This document shows positions 12,208 to 24,100 of a DNA stretch of 64,000 bases, piece after piece. The stretch covers positions 186,001 to 250,000 of the forward strand of contig QEYB01001398.1 of NCBI GenBank assembly GCA_017562135.1. Direction: 5' to 3'. The position numbers and the translations under genes are program-made. The notes under the pieces are model-generated. The model was not told the origin of the DNA and searched no databases. It was given only the letters and a program-made list of their open reading frames with translations. Every line of letters begins with the position of its first letter. Positions within the stretch are counted from its first letter, which is position 1. The DNA is from Dipylidium caninum (lineage: Eukaryota; Platyhelminthes; Cestoda; Cyclophyllidea; Dipylidiidae).

Positions 12208-14585
12208 CTACTTGGTGTTGTCAGTTGAGTTATCTGCGGAGGTGTCGTCGTCGTCTTCGCGATAACTCTTGTCGCAGAGGGGAAAGACGGGGATTTTAAC
12301 ATCAATCGTAGCGCCATTTCGTTTCTCCAGTCTATATTGGCCCCACATGTGTGCCCACGGAACAGGCACTTGGACGTGGCTGTGGTACTGAAAGACCGGA
12401 CTGTACACACTCAGAAGCGGTTGCTATAAATGCAAAAAGAGTGGTTGGCAGAGGCCACCGACGCGTGCGATGTGAGGGCGGCACCACTCACCATCCCGAC
12501 GATGCCTTTGCCTGACATTGACTCGAGACTGCCGTTGATGGAAAAGATTTTCCAGAACCGTTCTCGCAATTGCAGACATTCATCCGTCAAATTCTCCAAT
12601 CGAATTAGGTAACGCCACTAGATAAAGCAAAAGCCAAGTCCCCCGGTACTGCTCGAACCATCAGGTAGAAGTAAAATAAAAACAATGTTAACTCACGTAG
12701 AAGTTCGGAGTCTCCTCTGAGTACTAAAATTTGAAGAGGACAATTCATTACAAGATGAAAAGCTTCTCCAGAGAGCAGAGAAATGCGTGACAAGAGGTCC
12801 GGATAAATATTAACTACGCACCCACTCACGGGACGTTGCATTAACCGAAGCCGTTCCCCTAGGGAACATTCAACGATGCAAGTGGATGAAAGCTTAACAT
12901 CGCAGCCCAAAATGCGGTTATTGAGAAAATTAACTATCGACAGAGACAGGACGTAAGAGAATCAGTTAGAAAGGCAAAAATTACACGAGAGTTCCGCCGC
13001 CCCATGAAGAAGGGGACTGCAGTAACACGCACGCCTTCCGTGGTCTCTCTGTACAGAGCCTTCACTTCTAAACAGGGGCGACGCATCTCCAACCACCGCT
13101 GCAAACGTCCGGTGGGCGAGAAGTGAGGTTCTGCGAGATAAAAAGTACCCCTCTTAAACGATGATACGCAACAAGGAGGATGACATTAATGAAATTAACG
13201 GCTGCATGATTGACGATTCAACTCAGTTTTACTCGTGCCACACGTTTCTTGTTAGCTAAGAATGCCTTTGAATAGGGTCAAACCTACCCTTATGAGGATC
13301 GAAGTGCAGGAACTGTTTAAAACATTCGTTTTTCATGGGAACTGGGCTTTTGCAGGTGTAAGGAATGAGATCGTCGTGAAACGCGTAATCCATATCTGAA
13401 ATCGCATTTAAACATCGTTTAACGATTTAAAAAACCTCACCATCTTAATGCTCGTGAATTGGGACTGCCACAGCTAAGTTGAATCAGTAAGCCAAGGCCT
13501 CCAGACTGCTGAAGTCTCGCGCTCATGTGCCCCAATTGACAGTGTGAGTGCTCGCCCTTAAGTAATATCGCCAGCAATAAGTTGGGCACTTCGAACACTC
13601 AATGTTATGGTTCAGAGTTCCGCAAGAAAATGTTCACCGAAAAATGATCGCTCCTCACTCCTGATCAAATGAAATTCGCTATTAACGTGGAGAGTTGAGG
13701 AGTGCTTAAACGATGGGGGGGAAAGAGGATAGGGGAGGTGAGAGCAGAGAAGACAGCCTCAAGAGAACATCGCAGTTGAAAAAAACTTAGTTTAATCGAA
13801 ATAACTGGCAAGATTTCGCATAGAATAACTTTCTAAAAGGTAGTCGTGAGTCTTGCTATATCTCAAAAAAGGAATATCCCCAAATTACTCCACTTTATTG
13901 TTGTCTTCAGAGCTAATGCGAGTGACATCGAGCAGTGATGGCCTAAATTCATAAACGCAAATTACTTGGTTTACAAGAAAATGACTAATTAACAATATCG
14001 AGAGCGTACCAGACATCATGTAAAGAGTATTGAATAGGCTCTCGTCATCCGGTAAAAATGAGATGCCCGGAAGCAGGGAAGAGTTCTATCGCCAAACAAA
14101 ACCAATGGTTAATAATATACGAAGATTGCAAAAACAATCAACTTACACACAATTGAGCATCTTGACTGTCCAACATGACTGTATAAGAGTAAATAGAACG
14201 TCCATTTTCTAATGGCGGAGTGGGCATCGGAGCCTCATCAAAAGACTGATGAGTGGCATGTATACTATTCCACAGCTTATACCTTCAAGAAACAGGAACC
14301 TACAAGCTGTCAGTTGGGTCAGTGCTCAAAACCACATTCTTGTCAAAGAGACGGGCAGACCAAGCTTGGAGAATCACTCCTCGATAACCGAAATGGCGAT
14401 GAAGAATCAATTGACCTGGTTCATAAGGTGACTCTTTTAAGGATTGTGCCTGTCCAATAGGTACCAAGCTAACAAAAAAATGATTACTACATTAAAAGGA
14501 TTTACCAAAGAGGAGAGGTTGATGCCAGTCGTACAAACGAAATCAAGGATAAGCCTCGATGACGAATAGCACGAGCAAACACCAT
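12208..14585 (-). CDS. POLDIP2: POLDIP2 (DNA polymerase delta-interacting protein 2)
   Basis: Eight exons on the minus strand give a 337-residue protein: 14585-14506, 14468-14336, 14275-14147, 14085-14010, 13395-13288, 13130-12985, 12617-12492, 12423-12208. All junctions are GT-AG and phases agree throughout. Residues 1-30 (MVFARAIRHRG...) form an Arg-rich, acid-free leader like a mitochondrial presequence. A YccV-like domain follows (PGQLILHRHFGYRGVIL, then ARLFDKN). The C-terminal third is an ApaG/DUF525 domain (RETTEGVRVTAVPFFMG, WRYLIRLENL, GKGIVGM, FQYHSHV, HMWGQYRLE). Domain order and length fit animal POLDIP2 (about 368 residues), a mitochondrial protein also reported to bind polymerase delta and PCNA. 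The exon 2/3 junction is the least certain, as an alternative donor lies about 36 bp further on. It runs head-to-head with UBE2N copy 1, about 1.5 kb apart. Confidence 0.93.
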
Positions 14586-16070
14586 GACCTGCGTATAGAT
14601 GGGATTTTGACGTCATATATACAAATTCATAGTGATATCTTCTCAATTAATAAAACTAAATGACCGGAGGCTGCAAATAGACCGACACAAATTAATCTAC
14701 TGTACTTCGAGTAGAAGTGAAATGAAATATGGGTCAGTGCATTGGTTGACACCATTCAGCTAAAAACGTGCACATGTCTACGCAGCACAGCGTCAACAAT
14801 CGTCTGAGAGGATCATTTGGCCTCACCATAGAAGAAATAAAACCGAAGCATTTATGAAGTCAACATTCGCATGGGGAGTTCCTTTGAGGTGTTTTTTACA
14901 ACATTAGATAACAAGAGAAGACGGGACCTAAGAAAAAATTGCCGAAAAGTGAACGCTCGTGAGGTATCTAACAATTTTTCTCAAATGAACTCCAAGACAC
15001 TCAGGCACTTTCACTCGCCATGTAACTATATAGTTAAGTTGATTCCCACCAAACAGTCGAACAGCGGACCAACACAAATTATGGACAGATATCACTACCG
15101 ATACACGCAGGGCGTGTGAGAGAGTGGATTAAATGGAGACACCTGAAGGCGATCATTTGCATTTCAACCAATAAATGGAGGCTGACTGGGGCCAGAGCTG
15201 TCCACCCGCCCACGTTGTATAAAAGTCAATGTAAATAGATGGGTGAGGCGTCTAGGTAGAACGAGGAAACGGTGTCAGAAGTGAAGGGCTTTTTATCTCA
15301 TTCGAACAAGGTCCTGATCCAAAATACTTGTGAGTCAAACTTCATCCCAAAGTTCCATAATTTTACGACGGCTAGAATGAAGTAGTTTGGCTATTTATTT
15401 TGATACGGATGAGCAGATAAAGCGAGAACCTGCAACCGTATTGCATCAACTTTTGCTTACGTATTACATTCTTCCCCACTTCCTCCAACATGCACCGTAG
15501 CTGAGTAATATATCAACGGTAGTAGCAAACATTATGGAGGCGCAATTTTATCTTGGTCGGAAAATCTAGCTTACTCACACTTTATCCGCAGATTTTTCCA
15601 TTGCAGACCGTTCGGATATTGCTGGTAGAACTTTTACACCGAGTTCGGGCTCAATTTACCCATTTAAGTTAAAAACATTGACTTTAGTATGTAGGCGAGA
15701 CAAATTGTAAGACAACTCAAAAGTAACAGAGCAAACTCAAAGTGTTACAGGCTCTCACTGCGTGAGTCAAATTTTTCGCTCGAACTAATGTCATGATTCT
15801 CATCTCACAAATTCTTTCATTTCGCTGATAACGAAACGTCCGTCACGCGGCGTAAACGCACCACAACGTAGACCGAAGTTAATGTTACGGCGAGTGAAGA
15901 GGCTTATGGTAGAAGCAAATATGGTATAGCCCCAAAACTGTACTATATTCTCCTGCACTTGTTCTCAAATTGTTACTACAAAAGATATCAGTCTCTAAGA
16001 GTAATATGTCTTATTTAACCGGAATGTCACCGATTTTTAAATTTACATTGGCGGTCGGCGGTTAATTTTG
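14586..16070. other. AT-rich intergenic spacer between divergent POLDIP2 and UBE2N copy 1
   Basis: About 1.5 kb with no coding segment I can support. It must contain the 5' regions of both divergent genes. I see no clear TATA or CCAAT arrangement that would fix a transcription start. Confidence 0.6.
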
Positions 16071-16731
16071 ATGTGCGATCAGCTTCCTACACGAATTAGA
16101 AAGGTGGGTGTCAATTCTTCAGTAGTACATTTTTAGGAGGTAGAGAAACTCTTAAAAGGTCCAAATGATGGCTTTAAAATAGCCCTCGATGATTCTAATG
16201 TCAGGTGTTTTCATGTCGTAATTGAAGGCCCCAAAGATGGCCCTTACGAAAATGGATTTTTCGAACTTGAACTTTTCCTTCCGGAAGGCTATCCTATGAT
16301 CGCCCCCAAATGTCTATTTATTACCAAAATCTACCATCCAAATGTCGACAAACTCGGTCGTATTTGTCTAGATATACTGAAAGGTTCGTGATTCCCTCTG
16401 CTATACTCCATATTCGGAGCATGATTATGCTTGCATGTTGCCTCTTCCGAACTTGTTGCAGGAGAATGGAGTCCAGTCCTCCAAATCCGAACCGTTCTTT
16501 TGTCTATCAGGGCTCTTTTGAGTGCTCCTAATCCCGATGATCCCCTCGAAAATGACGTAGCTTCCCAGTGGAAAAATGATAATGCCAAAGCACTTAATAT
16601 TGGTATGATTCATTCTGCTTAGTATGCTTATTTGAAGCGCATTTTTTGCTTTACCTTTTTTTTCAGCTCGAGAATGGACTCGACTGTATGCTAGTCGGGA
16701 CAATCTCCGATACATTAGCCTTTTCCAGTAA
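16071..16731 (+). CDS. UBE2N: UBE2N/Ubc13-like ubiquitin-conjugating enzyme, copy 1
   Basis: Four exons (16071-16103, 16137-16383, 16462-16602, 16667-16731) join in frame to 161 residues. It is an E2 of the Ubc13 family, which with a UEV partner builds Lys63-linked ubiquitin chains. Visible hallmarks are the N-terminal helix (LPTRIRKEVEKLL), the HPN motif in [10 protein letters not shown], the catalytic Cys in GRICLDIL, and [14 protein letters not shown]. Exon boundaries and phases are the same as in copy 2 at 20415, and introns are 33, 78 and 64 bp. Compared with copy 2 and with vertebrate UBE2N it is more diverged: MCDQ start, [10 protein letters not shown] where the family has [10 protein letters not shown], and GEWSP after the active-site exon where the family has DKWSP. 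The frame is fully open, so it looks functional. Confidence 0.93.
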
Positions 16732-16797
16732 ATAATCTCCACAATATTGTTGACAATAGCAAACCCAGTATTTTCTCTGTAGTAAAACGATATTCTA

Positions 16798-16803
16798 AAT
16801 AAA
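16798..16803 (+). terminator. Polyadenylation signal AATAAA of UBE2N copy 1
   Basis: A canonical AATAAA lies 67 nt after the TAA stop of UBE2N copy 1 in the sense orientation. Confidence 0.6.
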
Positions 16804-16887
16804 CCTAACGTCTGTCTATTATTATACGATCTTCCTGTGTCCTACATCCGGCATCAGCTTCTAAGCTGACTTCGATTTCGTTCTCAG

Positions 16888-17141
16888 CCTCGAGAATAAT
16901 GCCCTTTTGATGCCTGTCCATCAAAATCTGGTAGAGAAGGATGGATATTGGTTTCGCTTTGACGAGGATCCTAGTAGCCATTTTGGGCGGTTGCTATGCA
17001 TGTGGAAATTACTTGAACTAAGAGCCAAAAAACGGCGTTTCGCTGTGAACTTCGCCGCGCGTTTCGTCAAGGAACTTTTCGCTCCATTCCCAACTATCAT
17101 TGATGGCATGAAATTGGAGATTTGTTGCGAAGAACAGCATG
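16888..17141 (+). CDS. Candidate internal exon of an unidentified gene
   Basis: An open segment of 254 nt is bounded by a good acceptor (TTTCGTTCTCAG) and a donor (CATG/GTAATC). Its translation (about 84 residues, including DGYWFRFDEDPSSHFG and KRRFAVNFAARFVKEL) has balanced composition, but I recognise no family. It starts about 85 bp after the poly(A) signal of UBE2N copy 1, so it could belong to a separate plus-strand gene. I found no convincing partner exons downstream. It may be chance. Confidence 0.22.
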
Positions 17142-19117
17142 GTAATCCCCTATGCCACCAACAAATGTGCGCGTTCTCCTTGTCTCTGCACCTTCAAACG
17201 TTGACGTTATGCCAAAACGGCTGACTTGGGACAGTGTAAAGTTGACGTTTGCCAATGAGAAATCAGGCTCTCGCTCTCATTTGACTCAGCCCTTTGTTTG
17301 ATCTCTATGACTCCGCCAACCTCTACACCCGTGTTCGAACGTTAACTTGTAGTCCGGACTACTTGAAGCCGGTCCTCCGAAGACGTGCCCATTCCTGTTT
17401 CGGGGAGGTCTTTTGACTTCTAATCTGGAACAGCTCACACCGAACTGGGTCGTGTTGCGGCGAGGACTTCGCTGCCTGAGGCATTTCGATCACTCCTTTT
17501 ATTCTCCAGTGCAGGAAGAGCCTCTCATCGACTGAGGTAGAAGCTATCTCTCATTGACCCAATTTTCCCAACCTATATCCTCTTTTTTGCCTCTCTATTT
17601 TGCTCATCTTACCAACAAGAGTATTGGCGAATGGAGGAGCGTGAAGATTCAGCCACCGGTCAAATTGACTGTAGGGCTGTATCTCCAGCATTTCATGGTG
17701 ATGCGGTTGTCCGATTGAATAATCGTCGGGTTTAAACTCCGCAAATGCTCAAGTGCAGCAGGGGAATTGTTGTTCTGGTAAGCGTACTTGGATGAATTTT
17801 GTCTTCGGGTGTATTATCATCTTGGGAGCACATTAAGCCACTTTAATGATGCCCTTCAGTCGTGGCGATTAGCTGTTTCCCTCTAAGGTGTAAGTTGGCC
17901 GAGAGGAGCCGTGACCATCGAAGAAGGGCGTCTGCAGCGGTAAGACGTGGAATCAGGTTGGTGACCTGCTCTGACCTATTCTGGCGTTTGCCCCTGGGGG
18001 ACGAGCGATTGGCGACGAGATGAGTATGTACGGAGGAAAAGTCTAAGGAAACACTGCGAACAGCCCAAACACTCCCGTGGTGATTTGGACTAGTGCGTTG
18101 AGTACCTGGAAATGGGTAGGTCGATGTCGAAACGTTCTCCTAAAACGCCCATGTCTTCCTTTCCCCCACTGTGGGACAATGCTGCAGGAGTCAAGCGAAT
18201 CCTTCCCAAACGTGACCGGTGAAAGTATTAATTCCTCAAGGCGGATTAAGTTCCTCCTCGCCATTATGGCAAGTTTCATTTCCAATAGATGTGACAAGCT
18301 GCGTTCGGAGCATTTTGTATCGCAGACAGTTCGAGTGCGTTTCGAATGGTCTCAGCGGGCTGATGGTTTCGATTGTCTCATGCCTCCAAGTCCGCAAATG
18401 TAACCAGAGGCTGATGCGACTGGCGATAGGGTTCAGACGCCGAGTGGGGAGAACACTTCAAGGATGCAGTTGTGGTCCCCCGCGTATCGTGTCTCGCATT
18501 CCCTACATGTGCCCTCCTCCATTCCCCCCCCCCCGAATCTTATTAATCCTTTACGTCCTTCCGAGTGCCACTAGCAAGCTTTTCCCGAGGGGGCCAACGC
18601 GAGACCCCTTTGACAAGGACTTTGAACGCCACGACATGAGTGTCTGCTAGCGGGCACGTGCCGAGGTCATGGTCCATGGAAATTTTGTCTTAGCTGAGGC
18701 GGAGACGTGGCCACCTTTAGCTGTGATGAGGCGGTGCTCGTCGATTAAAACGTTGTTTTAGGACCCCATTCAGGCACGCTTTGCACTCAAAGTCAACAGG
18801 GATGAGGGGAGACTCCCACTCACCATCCTGGAGGCAGCTTTACGCTCGCTGCCACTGCAACTCTGCTGGAACATAAACTGTCAAAAAGCAAAGAATCTGG
18901 CGCCTACAAGAGTCCTCACTTCATCGACACCCGCACTTGATGAAATTGAGGGGAAGTCGCACCACTGAAGGCGCCCTATTTTGTCTAATTTCCTCTGCTC
19001 CCGTGCAAACACAATCAAATTTGAGCGTGAGGTAAAAATTAGGCCTGTGAAGGGGTAATTCCAGTAAGTAAACCAGCGTCAAAAGGGTGGAAAGGCAGGG
19101 CAAACTTGTCATTTTAC
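17142..19117. other. Intergenic or intronic region without a supported gene
   Basis: About 2 kb with mixed composition. One small minus-strand segment (about 18870-18824) has a good acceptor (TTTTTGACAG) and donor (ATG/GTGAGT) but only 16 codons, and I could not place it in any protein. A poly-C run lies near 18527. Confidence 0.4.
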
Positions 19118-20030
19118 TTAGTCGGAGAGTGAGAAGGGCTTTTCATTTGGGACGTCGGAGTGGAGAACCACGCGGTATTCGCAGACGCTCTCTCTGTAGT
19201 CGGCTCTGAGGATGCGGAACTCGGAGTCAAGGATACGATTGACAAAAATGTATAAATCTTTCCAAGGCAGATTGTGAATTCGTATCTCGGGGTAACACAT
19301 TGTGATGGAGGCGCTGCAATTGAGGAGAAGCGGACGGATTTCTGCGCATTGACGATCATCCGTCGCACTATCATCAAATAAAATCATGCCCCCGGACGCC
19401 ATCCACCGTCACTGCAAACGATGTATTCGAATGTGAAAGCCACTCATGGCAGATCTGATGTGATCCAAACTGCAGTCACAAGTCGAGTAACTCAGTAGTG
19501 TTCACATCAGGACAAATGGCAAATGGATGAAGGTCAGTATGGTCATGCAAACGCCCGAATTTGTCATCGTAAATTGAGAAAGATAAGCTTACGAATGTAC
19601 GTACAGCGCATTACGCCAGCGTTGTTGGAAATCACCCCTTTGAGGATAACCAGCGACCGAAAGTATGAGGCATAAAACACTAACTGCAGAGAGAAAACGA
19701 CATTAAAGAAAATAGTATCCGGATCGGAAGCATTCGTGGAGTGCAACGCGGTTTTCCTCAAGTGGACTCCAAAGCAATCATGTATTTTTGTCGTGTTTTA
19801 TCAGTCTAAATTTGAATTTGTGTCCATCAACTAGTCAGAAGTGTTGATCAGCATCACGAACTACCTGTAGGCATAACCAGCAATGCACAAATGACATGCG
19901 TGATGATAGATAAAGTGAAATCCTTAAGCGAACATCATCAGAATTCCAGCCATAGTTTGATATTTGGGGGTTATCATAGGGTTGAGATAAGTGAAAGGTG
20001 GACGGGCGTCCTTTGGCCTTCATTTTAGGA
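19118..20030 (-). CDS. TMEM231-like protein, partial model
   Basis: Three minus-strand coding blocks: roughly 20030-19865, about 19740-19601, and 19367-19118. The junction between the last two is good: donor TGTAC/GTACAT, acceptor GATGATAG, matching phase. The order of translated blocks resembles TMEM231, a transition-zone membrane protein of cilia: a D-rich turn followed by DDVRLRISLYL, then FFNVVFSLQLVFYASYF, then a Cys-containing segment and a block ending VVLHSDVPNEKPFSLSD. The resemblance is weak and from memory only. The N-terminal membrane segment was not found. The model ends in an in-frame TAA directly before a GTAAAA donor-like sequence, so the expected C-terminal membrane helix is missing. 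It is divergent from UBE2N copy 2. Confidence 0.4.
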
Positions 20031-20414
20031 AGTATGCATATTAGTGCCTGCAAATACGTGGGCATAACACACCAAACATAAAGAAAATATCGTTCGCCTG
20101 ATGCATAGGTCTGTAGACATGGGATATGATTGCCACTCAGGACCCAGTTGATATGATATATCTAATTACTTCATTTAAAAGTTATTAGCAACTGTTAACT
20201 TTCATGGGTATATTGTAACGTTTCGCCATGTCAAGGGTCATGTATCAAAACATACCTAATTCATATTTCATTTGCGCATAAAAAAATTTCCAAGTCAAAA
20301 ATTTTCTTTTGATAAATTATCGTATTCAAAATAATTTGCAGCACTATACTTCTTTTCTTAATACGTAGTAATGACAGCGGCCACTTTCAAAGCGTTGCTT
20401 CGCCGTCTCTCCGA

Positions 20415-21105
20415 ATGAGTGGGCAACTTCCCGCACGCATCAGAAAGGTTGTGTGAACCCTTTGTTGCTATCTTCTTTTTAGGAGACAGAAAGACTCTTG
20501 AGGGAGCCTGAAGAAGGCATCAAAATATCAATCGATGAGTCCAATGCCCGATTTTTTCATGTTGTTGTTGAGGGCCCCAAAGGTTGTCCTTACGAAAATG
20601 GATTTTTCGAACTTGAGCTCTTCCTTCCCGAAGAATATCCAATGGCCGCCCCAAAATGTCTTTTCACCACCAAAATTTACCACCCTAATGTCGACAATCT
20701 TGGACGTATCTGTTTAGACATACTGAAGGGTATGTGTAGCTGCCTTTTTCTTATTATATGCTGAAAATATTGCATTGATAATATTGTCCATAAGAGTCTG
20801 TTTTATCTTCCATTTTTGGCTTTTATTTCCTTCTAGATAAATGGAGTCCAGCTCTTCAAATCCGAACCGTCCTCATATCTATCAGGGCTCTTCTAAGTGC
20901 ACCTAATCCTGATGATCCCCTCGAAAACGACGTGGCTTCCCTGTGGAAAAGCGATGAAGCTAAAGCTCTTAATACTGGTTCGTCTCATTTTATTTAATGG
21001 ACTAACCCACAGCATAAGTTTTCTTTACTTCATTTTTTTTCAGCCCGTGAGTGGACTCGACTCTATGCCAATCGGAATATTGTCCGACAAACTTTTTGTC
21101 CGTAA
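20415..21105 (+). CDS. UBE2N: UBE2N/Ubc13 ubiquitin-conjugating enzyme, copy 2
   Basis: Four exons (20415-20447, 20483-20729, 20837-20977, 21044-21105) with GT-AG junctions and consistent phases give 160 residues, against 152 in vertebrate UBE2N. It carries the Ubc13 N-terminal helix (LPARIRKETERLL), [12 protein letters not shown], the HPN motif in [10 protein letters not shown], the catalytic Cys in GRICLDILK followed by [12 protein letters not shown], and the C-terminal helix REWTRLYA. It has a short extension (IVRQTFCP) after the usual end. It is closer to the vertebrate protein than copy 1, so it is the likely main K63-chain E2, acting in the cytosol and nucleus with a UEV partner. The first intron is only 35 bp. 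It is about 4.3 kb from copy 1 in the same orientation. Confidence 0.95.
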
Positions 21106-24100
21106 ATAACTTCAAGATTGTCGACAGTCTCAAAATGAGCGCTATTTCCGTCCCTAAATGGGATTCTAAATACACATGCCACCTGTTCGTTTATTTTCGC
21201 TTTTCAATTGTCTATCTTAGCCAATGGTCCAGTGTGACATTTGGTCTTTATATCGATTCCGGTGGTCGGTATGGTGCTTAGATATTTTTTTCTCAGGCGA
21301 CTTGCGGATTATTGAGCCTTATATTATCATAGTTGCATTTTCGAAGCTCCAATGAACCCTGTGGCCTTGCTGTTGGGTTATTTGCGGGATTTTTCGACCT
21401 TAAAAGTTAATATGTGATTTCCTTCATCTCGCTGTGGGGAGGGTGTCACACAAATCCATATTCTCTTATGCATTCATTGAGTTGCGCTCGTGCATATGCC
21501 TACCGATTATGGATGTCTGCCACGAATTTGTTCGCAGAAATACCGGCTTGAATTCAAATCCTGTATTCAGCCGATTTGGTGTGGAGACGACTCTCTCCAA
21601 TTCGTTTGGGGGACTTACTTTTCACAAATTTGAATACCGCATCTGCGTTTCCGTATTCAGGGTTGCTGTGTATTGGATGAGCGGTCTAGTGTAGCTTTCT
21701 AGAGGAATTTCAGTATGGGCTTGGCGTCTTGTAGGTGTTGCACTGCGGGGTAAACGTGTGACAGACTCTGTGGTAGCGTTCGTCTCGTGCTCCAAAATCT
21801 GTCACTGTTTAGCAGACAGCTTAAAAGCCGCTGAGGTGTGTTTTCATGCGTCCTCGACGCGGCTGTGAGTGCTGCTGGCGTTTCAAACCGGTGCGACATA
21901 AGATAAGCAGCGTTCGGTTTAGCTCGTGTTGCCCATTCACTCCACAAAGAATCTATCCACTGTAAATTGTAAATGCAAATATATATATTTATATGTATAT
22001 ATATATATGAATTTTCTGATAGTAACGAGGGTGACTGGGGAGACCGTAGTCGTGGTGTCTTACTCCAAATAAGTAAGTAGACAAGGTAAAACAACCCATC
22101 AAAAGACATCCACTACCGCACGGGACAGCGAGCCTTCCGACGCCTGCGAAGTTGCCGCTGCCTTTCAGCGGCGAGTGGGCGAGGAGGTCAGCCTTGGGCT
22201 CTTCCTCCACGGGGCAACTGGTTTGTCTGATCATGCATGGGGGCTGGGCGACTGCCGAGGACTGCGCTACGTCCTCGTCCCAACGCCATTTCTACTTCCG
22301 AGGGAACAGCGGGGTGGCAGGAGGGGGACGAGTCGGTTCGCCGTCCCAAAATTTGTGTGAGCATTGATACGCCTGCCACGAGGCTTTGGAGATTTGACAT
22401 TCCAGCAATCACTACCTTCCTGTTAACATTCTGTGTATCTCTTATGCCCCGCTACTCTCTGAAAACTAACTTGCCTCCACACTACTTTAGCTAGCTCAAA
22501 TACGACCACATGGGAACTCGTCAAATCTCTCGTCACTTTCACATTGTTATAGACATTGGGTTAAGTTAATAACCCATCCATCCATGCTGTGGTCGTAGAT
22601 CTCCTCTTGCTCCTAATGAAGACCGCGAGGCCACGCTTTCCTGCACTCCCGGCGTAGATCTACTTGGGGGATCTTTTCAACCGACCTCTGCCCGCTGAGG
22701 TGGGTGAAGCGGACAGTCAATTCTGTCGTTCTCGTCCAACGTCACGATGCGCCGCAAACCATGGGCGCCAATTTCAGCCGGTCGTATTTTGGAAAGACCG
22801 CGAAATCGTCGTGCCAGGCCGTGGCAAGATGGCGGTAATTGAGTGCCGCCTGCACGCTGGTGCCACCACTTCTGATTCAACCGGGGCAGGAGCCTCAGAC
22901 ACTCTGATTTTGAATCTAGATCATTCGGATCAATCGTGGGACGTTCTTGTGTGTTCAGCATGCGCTTCTCCTGTGGGTGTGTGTTTGCGTTTGCGTTTGC
23001 GTTTCTTTGCGGTCTCACGGCTGCGAAGGGTTTCGCCTCCACACGACGAGTGATTTGATACACCAACGTGTGACAGGCTGAGACCGCAGCGGGGGAATAA
23101 GTCCCCTGTGCACCTCGCCCCGGTGGGTGTGTATGCATGTGAAACGCAACGGCCTCCGCCCTGCCCTTTTAGCACTCAAACGAGTGCGCCTTCGAACACC
23201 ACTGAAAGTGAGGCCTTCAAGAGATTTCAACTGGTGTCAAACGGTGCATGGAGGCAACAGTGAATGTACCAGTGGACGGGAATGGCCTCCTCCACCTCCG
23301 ACTGCCGATCGGGACTGCGTGCAACCGAGAGAGCGCGTCCTCGGAGCCGCCGCCACACCGCAGTCCAAATCACCTCCGGGCGCGTCTACCAAGCACGACG
23401 CATTCGCCCATGTGGGCGCGGTGTGAGTGGCCACGTCTCTCGTGGAAGGCCGACTGCTGCGGTGGTTGACGGCTTACAGCGGCAGTTCGCGCAAGTCCTC
23501 AACCGGAGAACAGTCCCATAACCACCTGTCAAGTGGTAGGAGGACGTGTTTGTTTGTGAGAGGCGAATGGGGCCTCGACGGCCACCACGGCTTCGTGGCT
23601 TCCTTCCACGTGCCTGTCCTTGTGCCGCACCCTCGCAAATGTCACAAGGTCTGAGTCACCTGTCGACATGTCCTTAAAGCATCATTGAGACGTCGGTTAT
23701 CTTCCTTCTCCACTTGATCTAGACTGCCCAGTGTCTCACACCGTTGATTGTCATGCACAGACGCGTCGGCATGATTTGAGCCACCTTTGGCTGCGATTGA
23801 GGCATTTGAAAGTCCACGTCTGCCGCAGGCATCCAGTCAGGTAAGGGGCTACTTCGCTTCCTCTGATCGACAGTGGGTCGTCTGGTGTAGTCATTGCCGG
23901 ATGAAAGGGGCGCGACGGTTCTGATGGCACCCCACAATACGAGATGAGGACGCGGGGCCGGCCGGCGGGGCAATGGGAATTCGTTGGTGCCTCCGTCTTA
24001 TTTGCCGAGGAGGAAATTAACTGTAAGTCGGTGGCTTGGAGAAGGAAAGTTCCTCCCGAATGTTAGCCCCCGTCCAATTCAACTCGAGGCGCTCCCATTC

